Shown here piece by piece: positions 23,601 to 34,100 of a DNA stretch of 64,000 nt. Both the position numbers and the translations under genes were made by a program. How positions within the stretch are numbered: position 1 is the first letter of the stretch; the number at the start of each line of letters is the position of its first letter. Source of the stretch: Pleodorina starrii (Eukaryota > Chlorophyta > Chlorophyceae > Chlamydomonadales > Volvocaceae); NCBI GenBank assembly GCA_030267565.1, contig BRXU01000003.1, forward strand, positions 6,113,001 through 6,177,000. The letters are read 5' to 3'. The notes under the pieces were generated by a model, which was not told the DNA's origin, did no database searches, and was given only the letters and a program-made list of their open reading frames with translations.

Positions 23601-23886
23601 CGGTGCAAAAATACCGTACGACGGGGTCCCCGATTGAGCTACTCTGTTTGCCACCTGCTGTCTTGTTCTGTATGTTTTTAGTAAGTAGCTTATGTTGCAG
23701 AGGTCCATCCCTTGCTTTTCAACGGCTCGAAGCGCGTGCAGAAGCCATGTTTGGGCTGGCTTAAGGCAGCTGCGCGTGAGCGAAGTTCTGACCGTGGCAA
23801 CAACCGGTCAGCAGTTCGCTGTGGCTGTCCAGACGCCCTCACCGAGTTCAGTACGCAGCTCTTCAGTCACGCTACTACCGGTACAA

Positions 23887-24600
23887 GAGAATTGCGTGGT
23901 CATGTCCATTTATGAATAGCAGCCTAAGTGACCAAAGCTGCTGGGGCACATATAACGAACCGATACAAAGCCAAGCAGTTATGTGAATACCTTTTATGTG
24001 CGCGACAACAGCGCTGGAGCATGCGTGCCGTACTATTTTCCGAAATAGTACGACCTGTGACAAGCGCACCGGTCCCTCGCCACGGTCGGTCGGCACTCCC
24101 GAATGAGTTTCTCTGCCGGCTAGTCCTGCATAAAATCAACATGGATCTTGACAAGGCGCTGCTGCTTCTCGACAAGACACAGTGGTCGGTCAGGCCGAGC
24201 TTCCGAGAGCCATGCCAACCCCGCCTGACGCCGCGCAGGGCCGGCCGCGGTCGCAGCCGCTCGCCGACGCCGCACAACTTTAGTACAAACAATGAGCGCG
24301 ATGAAACCGCCATCGAGGGCTTGGCGTACTCTGAGAACGAGCTCTCGCGCGATGAGGCCGACCTCAGCGCGTCGGGTTCCATGATGGCAACGACGCTCGC
24401 AGGCTTCGTCCTAAGGGTTTAACATCGTGCTGGACTGACATGGGCGCTTTGACGTTACCGCTTCAAAACATAGTGTGTACGGACCTCGCGCCAACAGACA
24501 CGTCGTCCCCAAAACAGCTCATGTAAATTGGGATCCGTTTGGGCCTGCCACTTTACATGTAAACGTGAGGTAACGTAACGTGTCATGTAAATTGGCTATT
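23887..24600 (+). repeat. Dispersed repeat, copy 1 (sister copy at 29493-30240)
   Basis: From GAGAATTGCGTGGTCATGTCC to CATGTAAATTGGCTAT this segment aligns along its length with 29493-30240, with substitutions and small indels. Both copies contain the same open stretch (see the entry at 23928) and the tail with GGGATCCGTTTGGGCCTGCC. It lies in low-GC intergenic DNA. It could be a mobile element remnant or a duplicated gene. Confidence 0.8.
23928..24422 (+). CDS. Uncharacterised 164-codon frame with UBA-like segment
   Basis: Not recognised with certainty. The middle of the frame (about residues 58-88) reads LPNEF..RLVLHKINMDLDKA then LLLLDKTQWSV, with the spacing of hydrophobic residues and the late Trp typical of UBA or TAP-C-like ubiquitin-binding helices. 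The C-terminal third is acidic (ERDETAIEGLAYSENELSR). In the sister copy at 29.5-30.1 kb the same segments are read with mostly conservative changes but the frame is broken by indels between them. That suggests a real protein in the past. The start codon is unsure, and the frame may be an exon or a transposon fragment. Confidence 0.25.
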   Translation: MTKAAGAHITNRYKAKQLCEYLLCARQQRWSMRAVLFSEIVRPVTSAPVPRHGRSALPNEFLCRLVLHKINMDLDKALLLLDKTQWSVRPSFREPCQPRLTPRRAGRGRSRSPTPHNFSTNNERDETAIEGLAYSENELSRDEADLSASGSMMATTLAGFVLRV

Positions 24601-25181
24601 ACTACCCAAACCCCCAAGCGCGGCTCGCAGCCGCTTCCTCCTCCCTATCCAGCTCCCTATCCAGCCACCTGTTCGAACACCACACCAGCGCCGCGCCCCC
24701 AAGCCCCAACAGGTGGTGCGGGCTTCTGTACTGGGGGAAGTCACAATTTAACCTCACAAGTGTTCAGTGTACAAAAGAATATATCAACGCCGGTACCAAC
24801 ATGCGCAACAGGAAAGGAAAGGAAAGGAAAGCAGGTGCGGATTCCCGCAGCCCAAACAAACGGCACCGCCTGCTCCACCACATCCACATCCGACGCCATC
24901 TTCCCTGCCTCTGTCGCCAAAGCCTGATAGCACAAAGCACCAAACACACCCCTCCGCCGCTGCCGCTCCCCTCGTCCACTCTCACGTCCCTCTTCCCTCC
25001 CACCCACCCACCCACCCACCCGTACTGCTCTTGCTCACTCCCACCTCCGCATCCCAGCGCCCCCGAGGGTCCTCTCCCTCTCTTTCCCTTCCCTTCCTGC
25101 CTATCTCCCTTCTTCTCATCGCTGCCTCACTACTTCGCCCTCACCCTCACCCCCCTCGGCCCCCCCCCCTCACCCTCACCC

Positions 25182-26201
25182 TTACCCCCCTCGCCCCAGC
25201 GGCCGGGCGCTGACGAGCTCCACCGAGTCAGTCATCCAGCAGTTGGCGTGCGCCTCCGCGTCCGGAGCCTGGCGACTGAGCTTCCAGTAAAACACCATCT
25301 CCACCTCCTGCGGCATGCCTGCACACCACACAACAGATGTAACAGATGTAACAGAAATATAACAGACAACAGGTAACAGGCAACCGACCCGTAAAGGGCA
25401 CAGCATAGCACATAGTGAACTAGCAAGGACTGGGCACGTAAGAGCGCTCCCCACCACGCCCCCGTCTGCTCCACGCACCGGTGTTCGCGCTGATGATCTT
25501 GACCACGGCGCTGTGGTGACCCGGCCGGCGGCTGGCCATGTGCAGCGGCTCCGCGGCTCGGTGGCGCAGCAGCGGGCGGTACACGGGGTTCTGGAACAGG
25601 GCCGTGAAGCGCTCCAGGGGGCCCGTGACGGCCTTGTTGGCGGGCGACGCGAACGCAAACACGGCCGCAACGTCCTCGCGCCTGCGGGTGCCGTGTGGTG
25701 CGGCGGGTGGTGGGGAATACGGAGAAGCAGCGGAGGGTTGGGGTGGAGTAAAGAGTGGGGCGGTGGCTGGTGGGGTGAACCCGGCAGGAGCGGGAAGGCG
25801 GCGGGCGGCGGGAAGGAGGGGCGCAGAGGAAGGCGAAAGCCACTCACGCGAGCGCCTCCAGCTGTGCTCCGATGACCGCCTCGGGCGGCAGCGAGGGGTG
25901 CGGTTGGGAGCCGCCGATGACTGCTTCCGCCGCCGCCGCCGCCGCCTCCTCTCGCCCCACTCCTTCCGGCCCCAGACACATCTCCGGCTCCGGCTCCATG
26001 GCCTCCCCCGTCACCGCCACCAGCTGCCACACGTACTCCACCCGCGCGGAGCGGTAGCTTCAGGGAGGGCGGGAGCGCACCGGAACCACACGTAATGCGT
26101 AATGCCGGCTCCATACACCGGAGGGGACGGCACGTATGGGCGGAGTGCGCGGCGTTACGGGAGTTCCCACTCGCAGGAGGAGGAGGAAACACAGCCGATA
26201 C

Positions 26202-26232
<31 letters not shown>

Positions 26233-28297
26233 ACGGCGACGACGACGACGACGACGAGCAAGGACGGCGAGGCCCCGAGACCCGAGCCACAGCTGTGGAG
26301 CAGTCCGATGACTACAATGCAGTACAGTGCAGTACAGTGCAGTACAGTGCAGCGGCAACGAGCGGTGCGCTATCCCGGGTTGCTCAGGACAACCCCAACC
26401 GGGTACGATGCCACGATTGGACAATCGAGGTGCGACCTCCCCTTCCCTTCCCATGAGGACTTACTGAGGTGCCAGGCGCTCCTGCAGCAGCAGCGGCAGG
26501 GGCAGCAGAGAGCAACGCTCAGCAGTGGGACATTGCACCCCGCGTCGTTGACAGCGAGTTCGACAGCCGGTCCCCACAACCAGCAGTGCAATGCAGTGCA
26601 GTGCAGTGCAGTGCAGTGCAGTGCAGTGCAGTGCAGTGCAGTGCAGTGCAGTGCAGTGCAGTGCAGTGCAGTGCAGTGCAGTGCAGTGCAGTGCAGTGCA
26701 GTGCAGTGCAGTGCAGTGCAGTGCAGTGCAGTGCAGTGCGGTGCGGCGCAGGGCAGGGCCACAGCGCCGGGTCGGTGGTGCGCCGCCGAGGCGTGGTCGG
26801 CGGTGAGCCGAGCGCGCGCACCAGTGCCGGTCCGATCCGGTGGGTCGGGAATGGGAGTGGGAGGTGGGGTTGGGTGGGTGGGGGCAACGCGCGTCAGGGT
26901 TTGACCGATGAGCCGACGGACCGAGCGTCTGGGGGCGACAGAGCTTAGTGCGCGAGTGTCGACGTCGCTGCTGCACAGCTCAAGACCGCAATCACAACAA
27001 CAGGCGTCAACGCAGCCTCGCAAACCGGATGTCCCAAGACGGGTCCCAAAGGGGCGCATCCCAACGACGGCTGTCCCGCCGCCACCCTCCCGACGCAACC
27101 CAATATAACCAGGCACCCAGGGGGCCGCCATTGCGGGCACCAAAAGCCACCACAACGACCTGCCCACCACCCTTTCAAGGACCCGATTCGCACACCCCTC
27201 ACCCCTCACCTCACACTCGAGCCCGAAGGTAAGCACCGCTCGCTCGCCGCCTTCCTCCGCCACAGCGTAGCGCGCCACCGCGCGGACGGGCGCGGTGCGT
27301 ATGCAGCTGAGGCGGCGGACCGACCCGCGGGTCGGTGGCGACACGTACAGGTGCCGCACCGCGAAGCTGTCAAAGGCGAAGCCCGTCATGCCGTGCGCCT
27401 GGATCACCACGTCGCGAAGCGTCACCGGCCGCCGATCTTGGCTTTGCTGCTGCTGCTGCTGACGCTGTTGTGGCTGAGGCTGCTGCTGCTGTTGCGACTT
27501 GGATTTGGAATTGGTTTCGGATCCAAGTCCGGAGGTGGATTCCAGGCCGTCGCTGGCGTCCTCAGGACTGCGAGGCACCGGGAATCGGCAGCAAGGGACA
27601 CCGCGTGTACAAGGCTTGGTTCCGGCCTCAGGGCAGGCGGGAACCGGCGAGCGCTCACCTCGCTCTGTTTGGCTGTGTTCGCGCCAACCATCCCGTCGGG
27701 TGATCACACACCTTCTCCCTCTGTTGCTCCCTCCCCCAAACATCCTCAACCCTCCTCCCGGGCCCCTCCCCCGCCCACGTACGGTATGCCGCCACCACTG
27801 CGACAACACAGCCCATCGCAGCGGCCGAGAACGGGCTGATGCTGATGGGGGATTCACCTACAGACCTACTCGCCGCGCTCCATCCGGTGCCGTAGCTGCG
27901 CGGCCTGCTCCAACACAGCGTCTGGGAAGTAGGCGAGCAGAGCATCCTCGTCGCGCCGGCAAGCCAGGTCCCAGATGATCTCCATGGTGTCAGCAGCGGC
28001 CTCGAGGGAGGTTGGGTCGACTTCCTGCTTGCCGCCACCGCCAGCGCCCTTCTCGGGAAGCCCGGAGCAGCGAGTACGGAAACGCGGCTCGCTGCGAGGT
28101 GCTGAGAAGGCATGCGCACTTTGGGAATCTGAAGGAGAGCTATGGTCGCGATGGTGCAGAACTTGTGGGTGTGCGGTGCAGGCGAGGCGGAGGAACGCGG
28201 TCGGCATCGGCATCGATAGGCATCGTGGCGCGCTGCGTGGCGCGCTACCCTGAGCCTGGCGCGTGTTCGATGAAAACGCTCTGTGCCCGCTTATCAT
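25182..28297 (-). CDS. DUF4864-domain protein with an extra N-terminal domain, probably plastid-targeted
   Basis: Exons on the minus strand: 28297-27870, 27567-27210, about 26057-25848, 25681-25479, 25318-25182 (stop). The last three encode the DUF4864 pattern of green-lineage proteins: VIGAQLEAL, then FAFASPANKAVTGPLERF, FQNPVYRPLLRH, FYWKLSRQ and the final ANCWMTDSVEL. The family's function is unknown. Exon 1 starts with about 60 Arg/Ser/Ala/Pro-rich residues that look like an organelle transit peptide, followed by TMEIIWDLACRRDEDALLAY. Exon 2 has a Gln-rich stretch, then a separate conserved-looking domain (VTLRDVVIQAHGMTGFAFDS). Junctions 1-2, 3-4 and 4-5 agree in phase. The left edge of exon 3 does not match the phase of exon 2 with the best acceptor, so a small exon between 26.06 and 27.2 kb may be missing. 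Confidence 0.75.
26586..26739. repeat. TGCAG pentanucleotide microsatellite (about 30 copies)
   Basis: A near-perfect run of GTGCA/TGCAG units inside the long intron 26058-27209 of the DUF4864 gene. A shorter CAGTACAGTG-type run lies at 26319-26351. Confidence 0.95.
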
Positions 28298-29125
28298 CTA
28301 GAATCTGTTTCGCGTTTGGAACCGTCTTTGTGGGCGTTTCGCTTGTGTGGCGGTACCTCGAGGGTCGCAAATGCGTCGATTATTGACGGTACCGGCAAAG
28401 CGTTATATGTATGGGGGCATAAATGACAAATATATACGCCCAAACGGTGCAATGGGCGCATCCCTTCAATCCGCAGTCAATCAACACGATACTCGATACA
28501 AGAGTCCCCAAACCCAAACCCTTGTCGACACCAAGTCAGGGCGATAAGTGTCCGGTATGGCAAACTATAAGAAGATATGCATAAATGTATTATGCGTGAG
28601 TAGCCGTCAACAGTTCGGCTCCCAAGCACAGAAAGCGGACCCTTGGGACGCTCACGCAGCTCACGCCTGCTCACGCGCATCCTACCATTCGCCCTGCAAC
28701 ACCTTCCAACACCGCTATGAACAATGGGTGGGCATTTGGAGCCATGCGACGTAAATGTTAGATTTCCTTCAAGACCAATCGTTCAGTTATGTCATATACT
28801 TGGTATAACAAGCGCTCGGCGATCTTCATCGCGTTCCCACTGCGAACTTCTCGCCAAACGTAGGCTGTGTTTACATATGACTGAAACTATGCCGCGCAGA
28901 AATAAGTACCGCTGAACCGCTGATCGGAGCTCATTTTCTGCCGGGTTGGACTTAACATAAATCGGAGACACATTGCATGCTTGGAAAGTATGCACCGTCT
29001 GAAAAGTCCATCAAGGCATACGTACAAGAAGAGAGCTGCGCCGTAAACCTTGTAAACCATGTAAACCATGCGCCGTACTTTGGCCACCCGAAAGTGATGA
29101 AAGTACGACATCAGCTCCCCGTAGC

Positions 29126-29521
29126 ATTGTTCCCCGTTGTTTTCTCGCCTTTTCGTGTTTGTTTGGCGGTTCAGCGGTACTTATCGTCGGCGATCTCCAT
29201 CGCGTTCCCACTGCGAACTTCTTGCCAAACATACTACCGGTACATGACGAAGGGCAACGGGCACAAGCAGCGCAGCGGCAGCAGAGCACTGCTCCTATGC
29301 ACTATGCTCAAGCCAGGCATGTGTCCGGAATCAAGGCTCCCACGTGTCATGCTGAGTATCGCGTCGTCATCTATCACCGAATTGACTTTCAAATTTGCAA
29401 CATAGCGCGCGAGCTCGAAGAGTGCTATATCATGCACGGCCTTGATGTCCTCTGCTTGTTTAACGCAATCCCGTGCTACGCGTATTTGCTCAGAGAATGG
29501 CGTGGTCATGTCCATTTATGA
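29126..29521 (+). pseudogene. Fragment resembling a Pif1-type helicase
   Basis: The frame opens after a stop at 29123 and has no good ATG. It reads RLFVLFGGSAVLIVGDLHRV then PTANFLPN. This resembles the Phe-Gly-Gly...Val-Gly-Asp-x-x-(Gln/Arg)-x-Pro segment around the Walker B motif of Pif1 helicases, which are carried by Helitron transposons among others. A second piece near 28.82 kb repeats GDLHRVPTANF at the protein level. No Walker A motif is visible nearby, so it is a remnant if real. The match is short. Confidence 0.3.
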
Positions 29522-30240
29522 ATAGCTGCCTAAGTGACCAAAGCTGCTGGGGCACATATATTGAACCGATATATGCCAGGCAGTTATGTGAATAACTTTT
29601 AATGATAAGTGCGCGGGAACAGCGCTGGAGAATGCGTGCCGTACTTTTTTCCAAAATAGTACGACCTACAAGCGCACCGGTCCCTCACCACGGTCGGCAG
29701 CTCGGCACTCCCGAATGAGTTTCGCTGCCGGCTAGTTCTGCATAAAGTCAACATGGATATTGACCAGGCGCTGCTGCTTCTCGACAAGACACAGTGGTCG
29801 GTGCCTGTCGGTCAGGCCGAGCTTCCGATCGAGAGCCATGCCGACGCCGCGCAGGGCCTTCCGCGGTCGCAGCCGCTCGCCGACGCCGCACAACTTTAGT
29901 ATTATTATTATGCAAACAATGAGCGCGATAAGACCGCCATCGAGGGCTTGGCGTACTCTGAGAACGAGCTCTCGCGCGAAGAGGCCGACCTCGGCGCGTC
30001 GGGTTCCATTATGGGCAACGACGCTCGCAGGCTTCGTCCTAAGGGTTTAACATCGTGCTGGAGTGATATGACATGGGCGCTTTGACGTTACCGCCTCAAA
30101 ACATAGTGTGTACGGACCTCGCGCCAACAGAGGTAACGTCCCCAAAACGGCCCATGTAAATTGGGATCCGTTTGGGCCTGCCACTTTACATGTAAACGTG
30201 AGGTAACGTAACGTGTCATAACGTGTAAATTGGCTATAAG
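29493..30240 (+). repeat. Dispersed repeat, copy 2 (sister of 23887-24600)
   Basis: It aligns with copy 1 from GAGAATGGCGTGGTCATGTCC onward. It has an 8-12 base insertion (ATTATTATT) and other indels that break the frame seen in copy 1. The UBA-like stretch here reads VNMDIDQALLLLDKTQWSV and the acidic part ERDKTAIEGLAYSENELSR. Changes between the copies in these stretches are mostly conservative. Confidence 0.8.
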
Positions 30241-31169
30241 GCCATTTCCATAGCTGTAAACGTGTCGTAACGTGTAAATTGGCTATAAGGCCATTTCCAT
30301 AGCTTTTCGTCGGTCCCTGAGTTCGCCGCCTGCCTTGTGGGGAGGTTGTCAAAGGCAGATGCTGTGTGTGCCGGTGGCTAAGGGCCTCAGGAGGTGATCC
30401 GCTCAGGTTAATTCCACTTTAATCAGCGGGAGCCAGGGCTGCAGGGCAGTGGATGCCGCAAGGGTCGGATGGCCTGTGGGGGGCCCCTGGGGGCCCAAGG
30501 AGCATGGCGCGGCGCCAGTACGGAGGAATGGCGCAGACGGCATCATAATTTTCAATTCTGTCTACGGAGATGCATTGGCGCCTTGCATGGATTGTCACCA
30601 GGGGAGATCTTGCGCAGCAATGCCGCATGGGGTTCTCCGTAGCGAAACTCGGAACGTGTCAGGAACCGACGAGCTCAGAGTTGACGGAGCAATTACTAGG
30701 GCGGCTCAGAATCCCTGTACCGTTCAGTTTCTTGATGTGTTAGCACTCCGCATTGCTTGATGTGTTAGCACTCCGCATTGAACCAGGTCTATAGCTCCGT
30801 ACTCTGTCGGCCAAACAACTGTATGGCACAACCGTTGGCACGAACATCTAACTGCCAGTCAACGATCGCGCAACAGTCTCCGCTCTGGTCTTCAGCTTAG
30901 CAGGACTCAGTGCATGAACACGATGAACATCGCAAGATAGCTGATCAAGGCACACGCTTATGCTAACTGTCTCCGCTGCGCTGCGCTGCTCAGTACCTCT
31001 GTCCGGCCTTTGATTCGTAGGTTCGTAGTTTGCAGCTACGATTTGAAGTAAGCTTCCAAACTTCAGACTTCTAATGACTGAGACAACGTCTTCCAAGTAG
31101 ATAGCGCCACATAATTGCGTTACCTGGAAGTATGACTGTGTGTAGGTCCACTTAGGGCGATTCAGCGAA

Positions 31170-34100
31170 ATGAGCTATCGACCCACACGTGTGCGCATTC
31201 AGTTCGTATGGATCTTCTTAGCTACTGTATGTGCGGCCCTTCTGGGGTTCGCCTCGGTCCGTCGATATCGACACGCCGCAGTCCTAATACTTCATCTAGA
31301 TCAACTTGAACACAGAACGTCAAAATTAACGGAGAACCCACAGCAACCAAAAACTCCATCGGCCCTCCAGCCTGGACCGCCATCGACTGATGCCCAGGAG
31401 GGGGATTTGGCCGCCCGCTCGCGGATGCAATTCGCATCGCTGCTGGGCATCACAAACTCCAGCGGACCGAGGCTGGAGCTTGAATCAGAAAAGTGGAAGC
31501 CCTTGATCCTCCGGCACTGCACCGAGGGTGAGCTGGCGCCCCCCGCGCAGCGGAGCCACGGGCGGGCGGCACAGGAGGGCGGGCCATCTCGGGCCCGCCG
31601 GGTCTCCGGCGCTGGTGCCGCGCGTTTTGCTGGGGCAGGGGCCCCACAAGCGAGCAGCGAAAGCTCAAATAGAAATCCTCCCGAGGCGGCGGTCGGTGCC
31701 CGAACCCTAGCTGCCTGGCACGCTGCCGGCAACTCGGCAGTGTTGGGGGCGGCGGGATCGAGGCCAGTCCAGGCCGCGCCGATCTACCCGCGCATCGCCC
31801 CGCCCCGCTGGGGGCCGCCGCGGGGCAGACTCCGCACCCTACCCGGACCGCCACCACCGCCACCACCAGCCACCGGCCACGCCACCCTTCCTGACTCGCG
31901 AATCCCGGGCCATCACCACCACCACCACCCACCCACCCACTCCCCTCGCAGCGAAGCGCGCATGCACACACTCACACATCCCTCTCTCGGTGACCCGCCC
32001 GTCAGCGTTGCTCCGCCCACCGCCGGCCGAACCACGGAGCTGCCGATCCGCCCACCCATCCACATGCCCATGGGGGCTGCCGAGGCCCCGTCTGCTGTTC
32101 GTGGGTCGGTGCGGGTGCCTCTGACCGCCCCGTCTCCCGGCGCCAGCTCCCTTCCCCGTCCCCGCCCCCGCACGCCACGCCACGCGATGCCACGCAGACA
32201 TGCCGCCGTACTACGCGCCCTGCCTAACCAAAAGGTTCCCCAACCTGGAGTACGGCGAGGAGGTGGTGTACCCGGACTTTGAGGTACGGCAGTACGACGC
32301 ATTGCTGCGACGTGTGCGCGCTGGCTTGAAGAGGGCTCGGAGCGAGGGACTGGGTTATGGGGGGGATGGAATGCGGGGTAGGATAGGGGTCATCTCGCCG
32401 CAGCGGTGCGCACCCGGTGGCTGAGGGCGACCCGAGGGGCACTCGGGGCGGGGTGGACCCTGAGGGGCACTCGGGGAGGGGTGGACCCTGAGGGGCACTC
32501 GGGAAGGGAAAGGGCACTTGCAGGCGCTGGGGAGGTGGCGCATGTGGAGGTGGGGCGCGTAGGATGCTGCCGTATCAGGTGCAGCCGCTCGCAGCCCTTC
32601 GTTCAGGTGGTGGTGGGCCGACAGCAGGGCTGGTGGCGGCAGGGGTGGTCGACGAAGGTTGCTGGTGGTGATGCTGGCTCGGTGGGGGCGGTGGTCGTGT
32701 GGTGGCGGGTGCTGCTGCTCCTGCTGCTGCTGCTGCTGCTGCTGCAGTGGTGGTGGTGGTGGTGGTGGTGGTGGTGGTGGTGGTGGTGGTGGTGGTCGGC
32801 GATGGAGGCGGTGGAGGCTCTGCCCTCCTGACCCGCTCAACCGCAACCCACCGCGTCCCCCTCCCTGCTGCTGCTGCTGCCAGGCCGCCCTTCCGGGTTT
32901 CTTCGACGAGGCCTCTGCGGAGCTCTGGGTGTTCACCAACTACGGCCCCGACGCTCAGGGCCAGACGGGCGCCAACAAGCGGGTGGTGCTGGATGAGCGG
33001 CAGGGGCGGCTGGCGTTCCTGGGGCTGCGGGGGCAGAACCTGGTGTTCAAAAACGTCAGGTGCGCGTTGAGGGGCCGACTCAGGTCTGGGAGGGAGGGAG
33101 GGAGGGAGGGAGGGAGGGAGGGAGAGGGAGGGAGGGAGGGAGCGAGGGAGGGAGCGGGAGGGAGGGAGGGAGGGAGAGGGAGGGAGGGAGGGAGGGAGGG
33201 AGAGGGAGGGAGAGGGAGGGAGGGAGAGGGAGGGAGAGGGAGGGAGAGGGAGGGAGAGGGAGGGAGGGGGGGAGGACCCCAAGGGTGCTCCGGGTTGCGG
33301 CTGCGTGTGTGAATGAGTGTGTGCGTGCATCGGCATTAGGAGGCGTGTGTGTGTGTGTGCAGGGGGATAAGAAAGGCCGCCGCCGCACCGCGGCCAAGCA
33401 AGCGGCCATGTAGGGGAGGGCGAGTGGTTCCCTGTCCACGGGCTGCTGCTGTTGCTGATGCTGTTGTGTGTGCTCCCTCTCCTCTCCTCTCCCCTGTCCT
33501 GTCCTGTCCTCAGGTACGACGACGGCGTGTTTCCCTCCACCTGGTTGGGCGACTCGAGCCACTGCCTGGGCCACATGACCTCCACTGAGGGGCTGCACGA
33601 ACAGGGGAGGCAGCCGCCGCCGCCGCCCCAGCAGCAGCAGCAGCAGGAGCAGGGGCAGGGGCAGGACACCGAGGTGGAGGTGGAGGTGGAGGAGGCGGCG
33701 GCGTACGTGACGCCGGACAGCGAGAGGCAAGTGTCCTGGTCCTGGTGTGTGTGGATGTGTGGGTGTGTGGTGGTGATGGTGGTGGTGAGTCGATCTTTAA
33801 CCTGTGTATGTGCGTGTGGATGTGTGCGTATGCGGGTTCGGCGGAGGAGGAGTGGAGGATGTCAGGGAGGGCGCTCGTAGCCCTCGTAGCTGGGTGCCGT
33901 GTGGTCAGCAGGTGGGTACGGTACGGCGCTACGGCCCCCCGCACCCACACCCGCACCCGCACCCGGCTGCCCCGGCTGCCCGGCGACCTGACCCACACCC
34001 TCCCCTCTCCACCACACTCAACCCACGCCTGCACCTCTCACCTCTCACCTCTCTAGCCTCCGCCTCCGCCTCCACCTCCGCCTCCGGTCCGCTGCGCCCA

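Larger units (their letters stand above)
20273..25181. other. Intergenic region
   Basis: Downstream of the p25-alpha gene stop come CG-rich sequence and short GT-rich runs to about 23.4 kb, then less GC-rich sequence. A repeat with a sister copy near 29.5 kb occupies 23887-24600, and 25.0-25.2 kb is pyrimidine-rich. Open frames up to about 350 codons (for example 21965-23029) overlap others on the opposite strand and show no recognisable domain. I support no complete gene here. Confidence 0.5.
28298..31169. other. Intergenic region between divergent genes, rich in degraded repeats
   Basis: This less GC-rich stretch separates the DUF4864 gene (minus) from the glycosyltransferase gene (plus). 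It holds two pieces sharing GATCTTCATCGCGTTCCCAC-like sequence (near 28819 and 29190), a Pif1-like frame (29126-29521), the second copy of the 24-kb repeat (29493-30240), and an internal repeat of AACGTGTAAATTGGCTATAA at about 30219-30300. From 30.3 to 31.1 kb I see no feature; it probably includes the promoter of the plus-strand gene. Confidence 0.6.
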
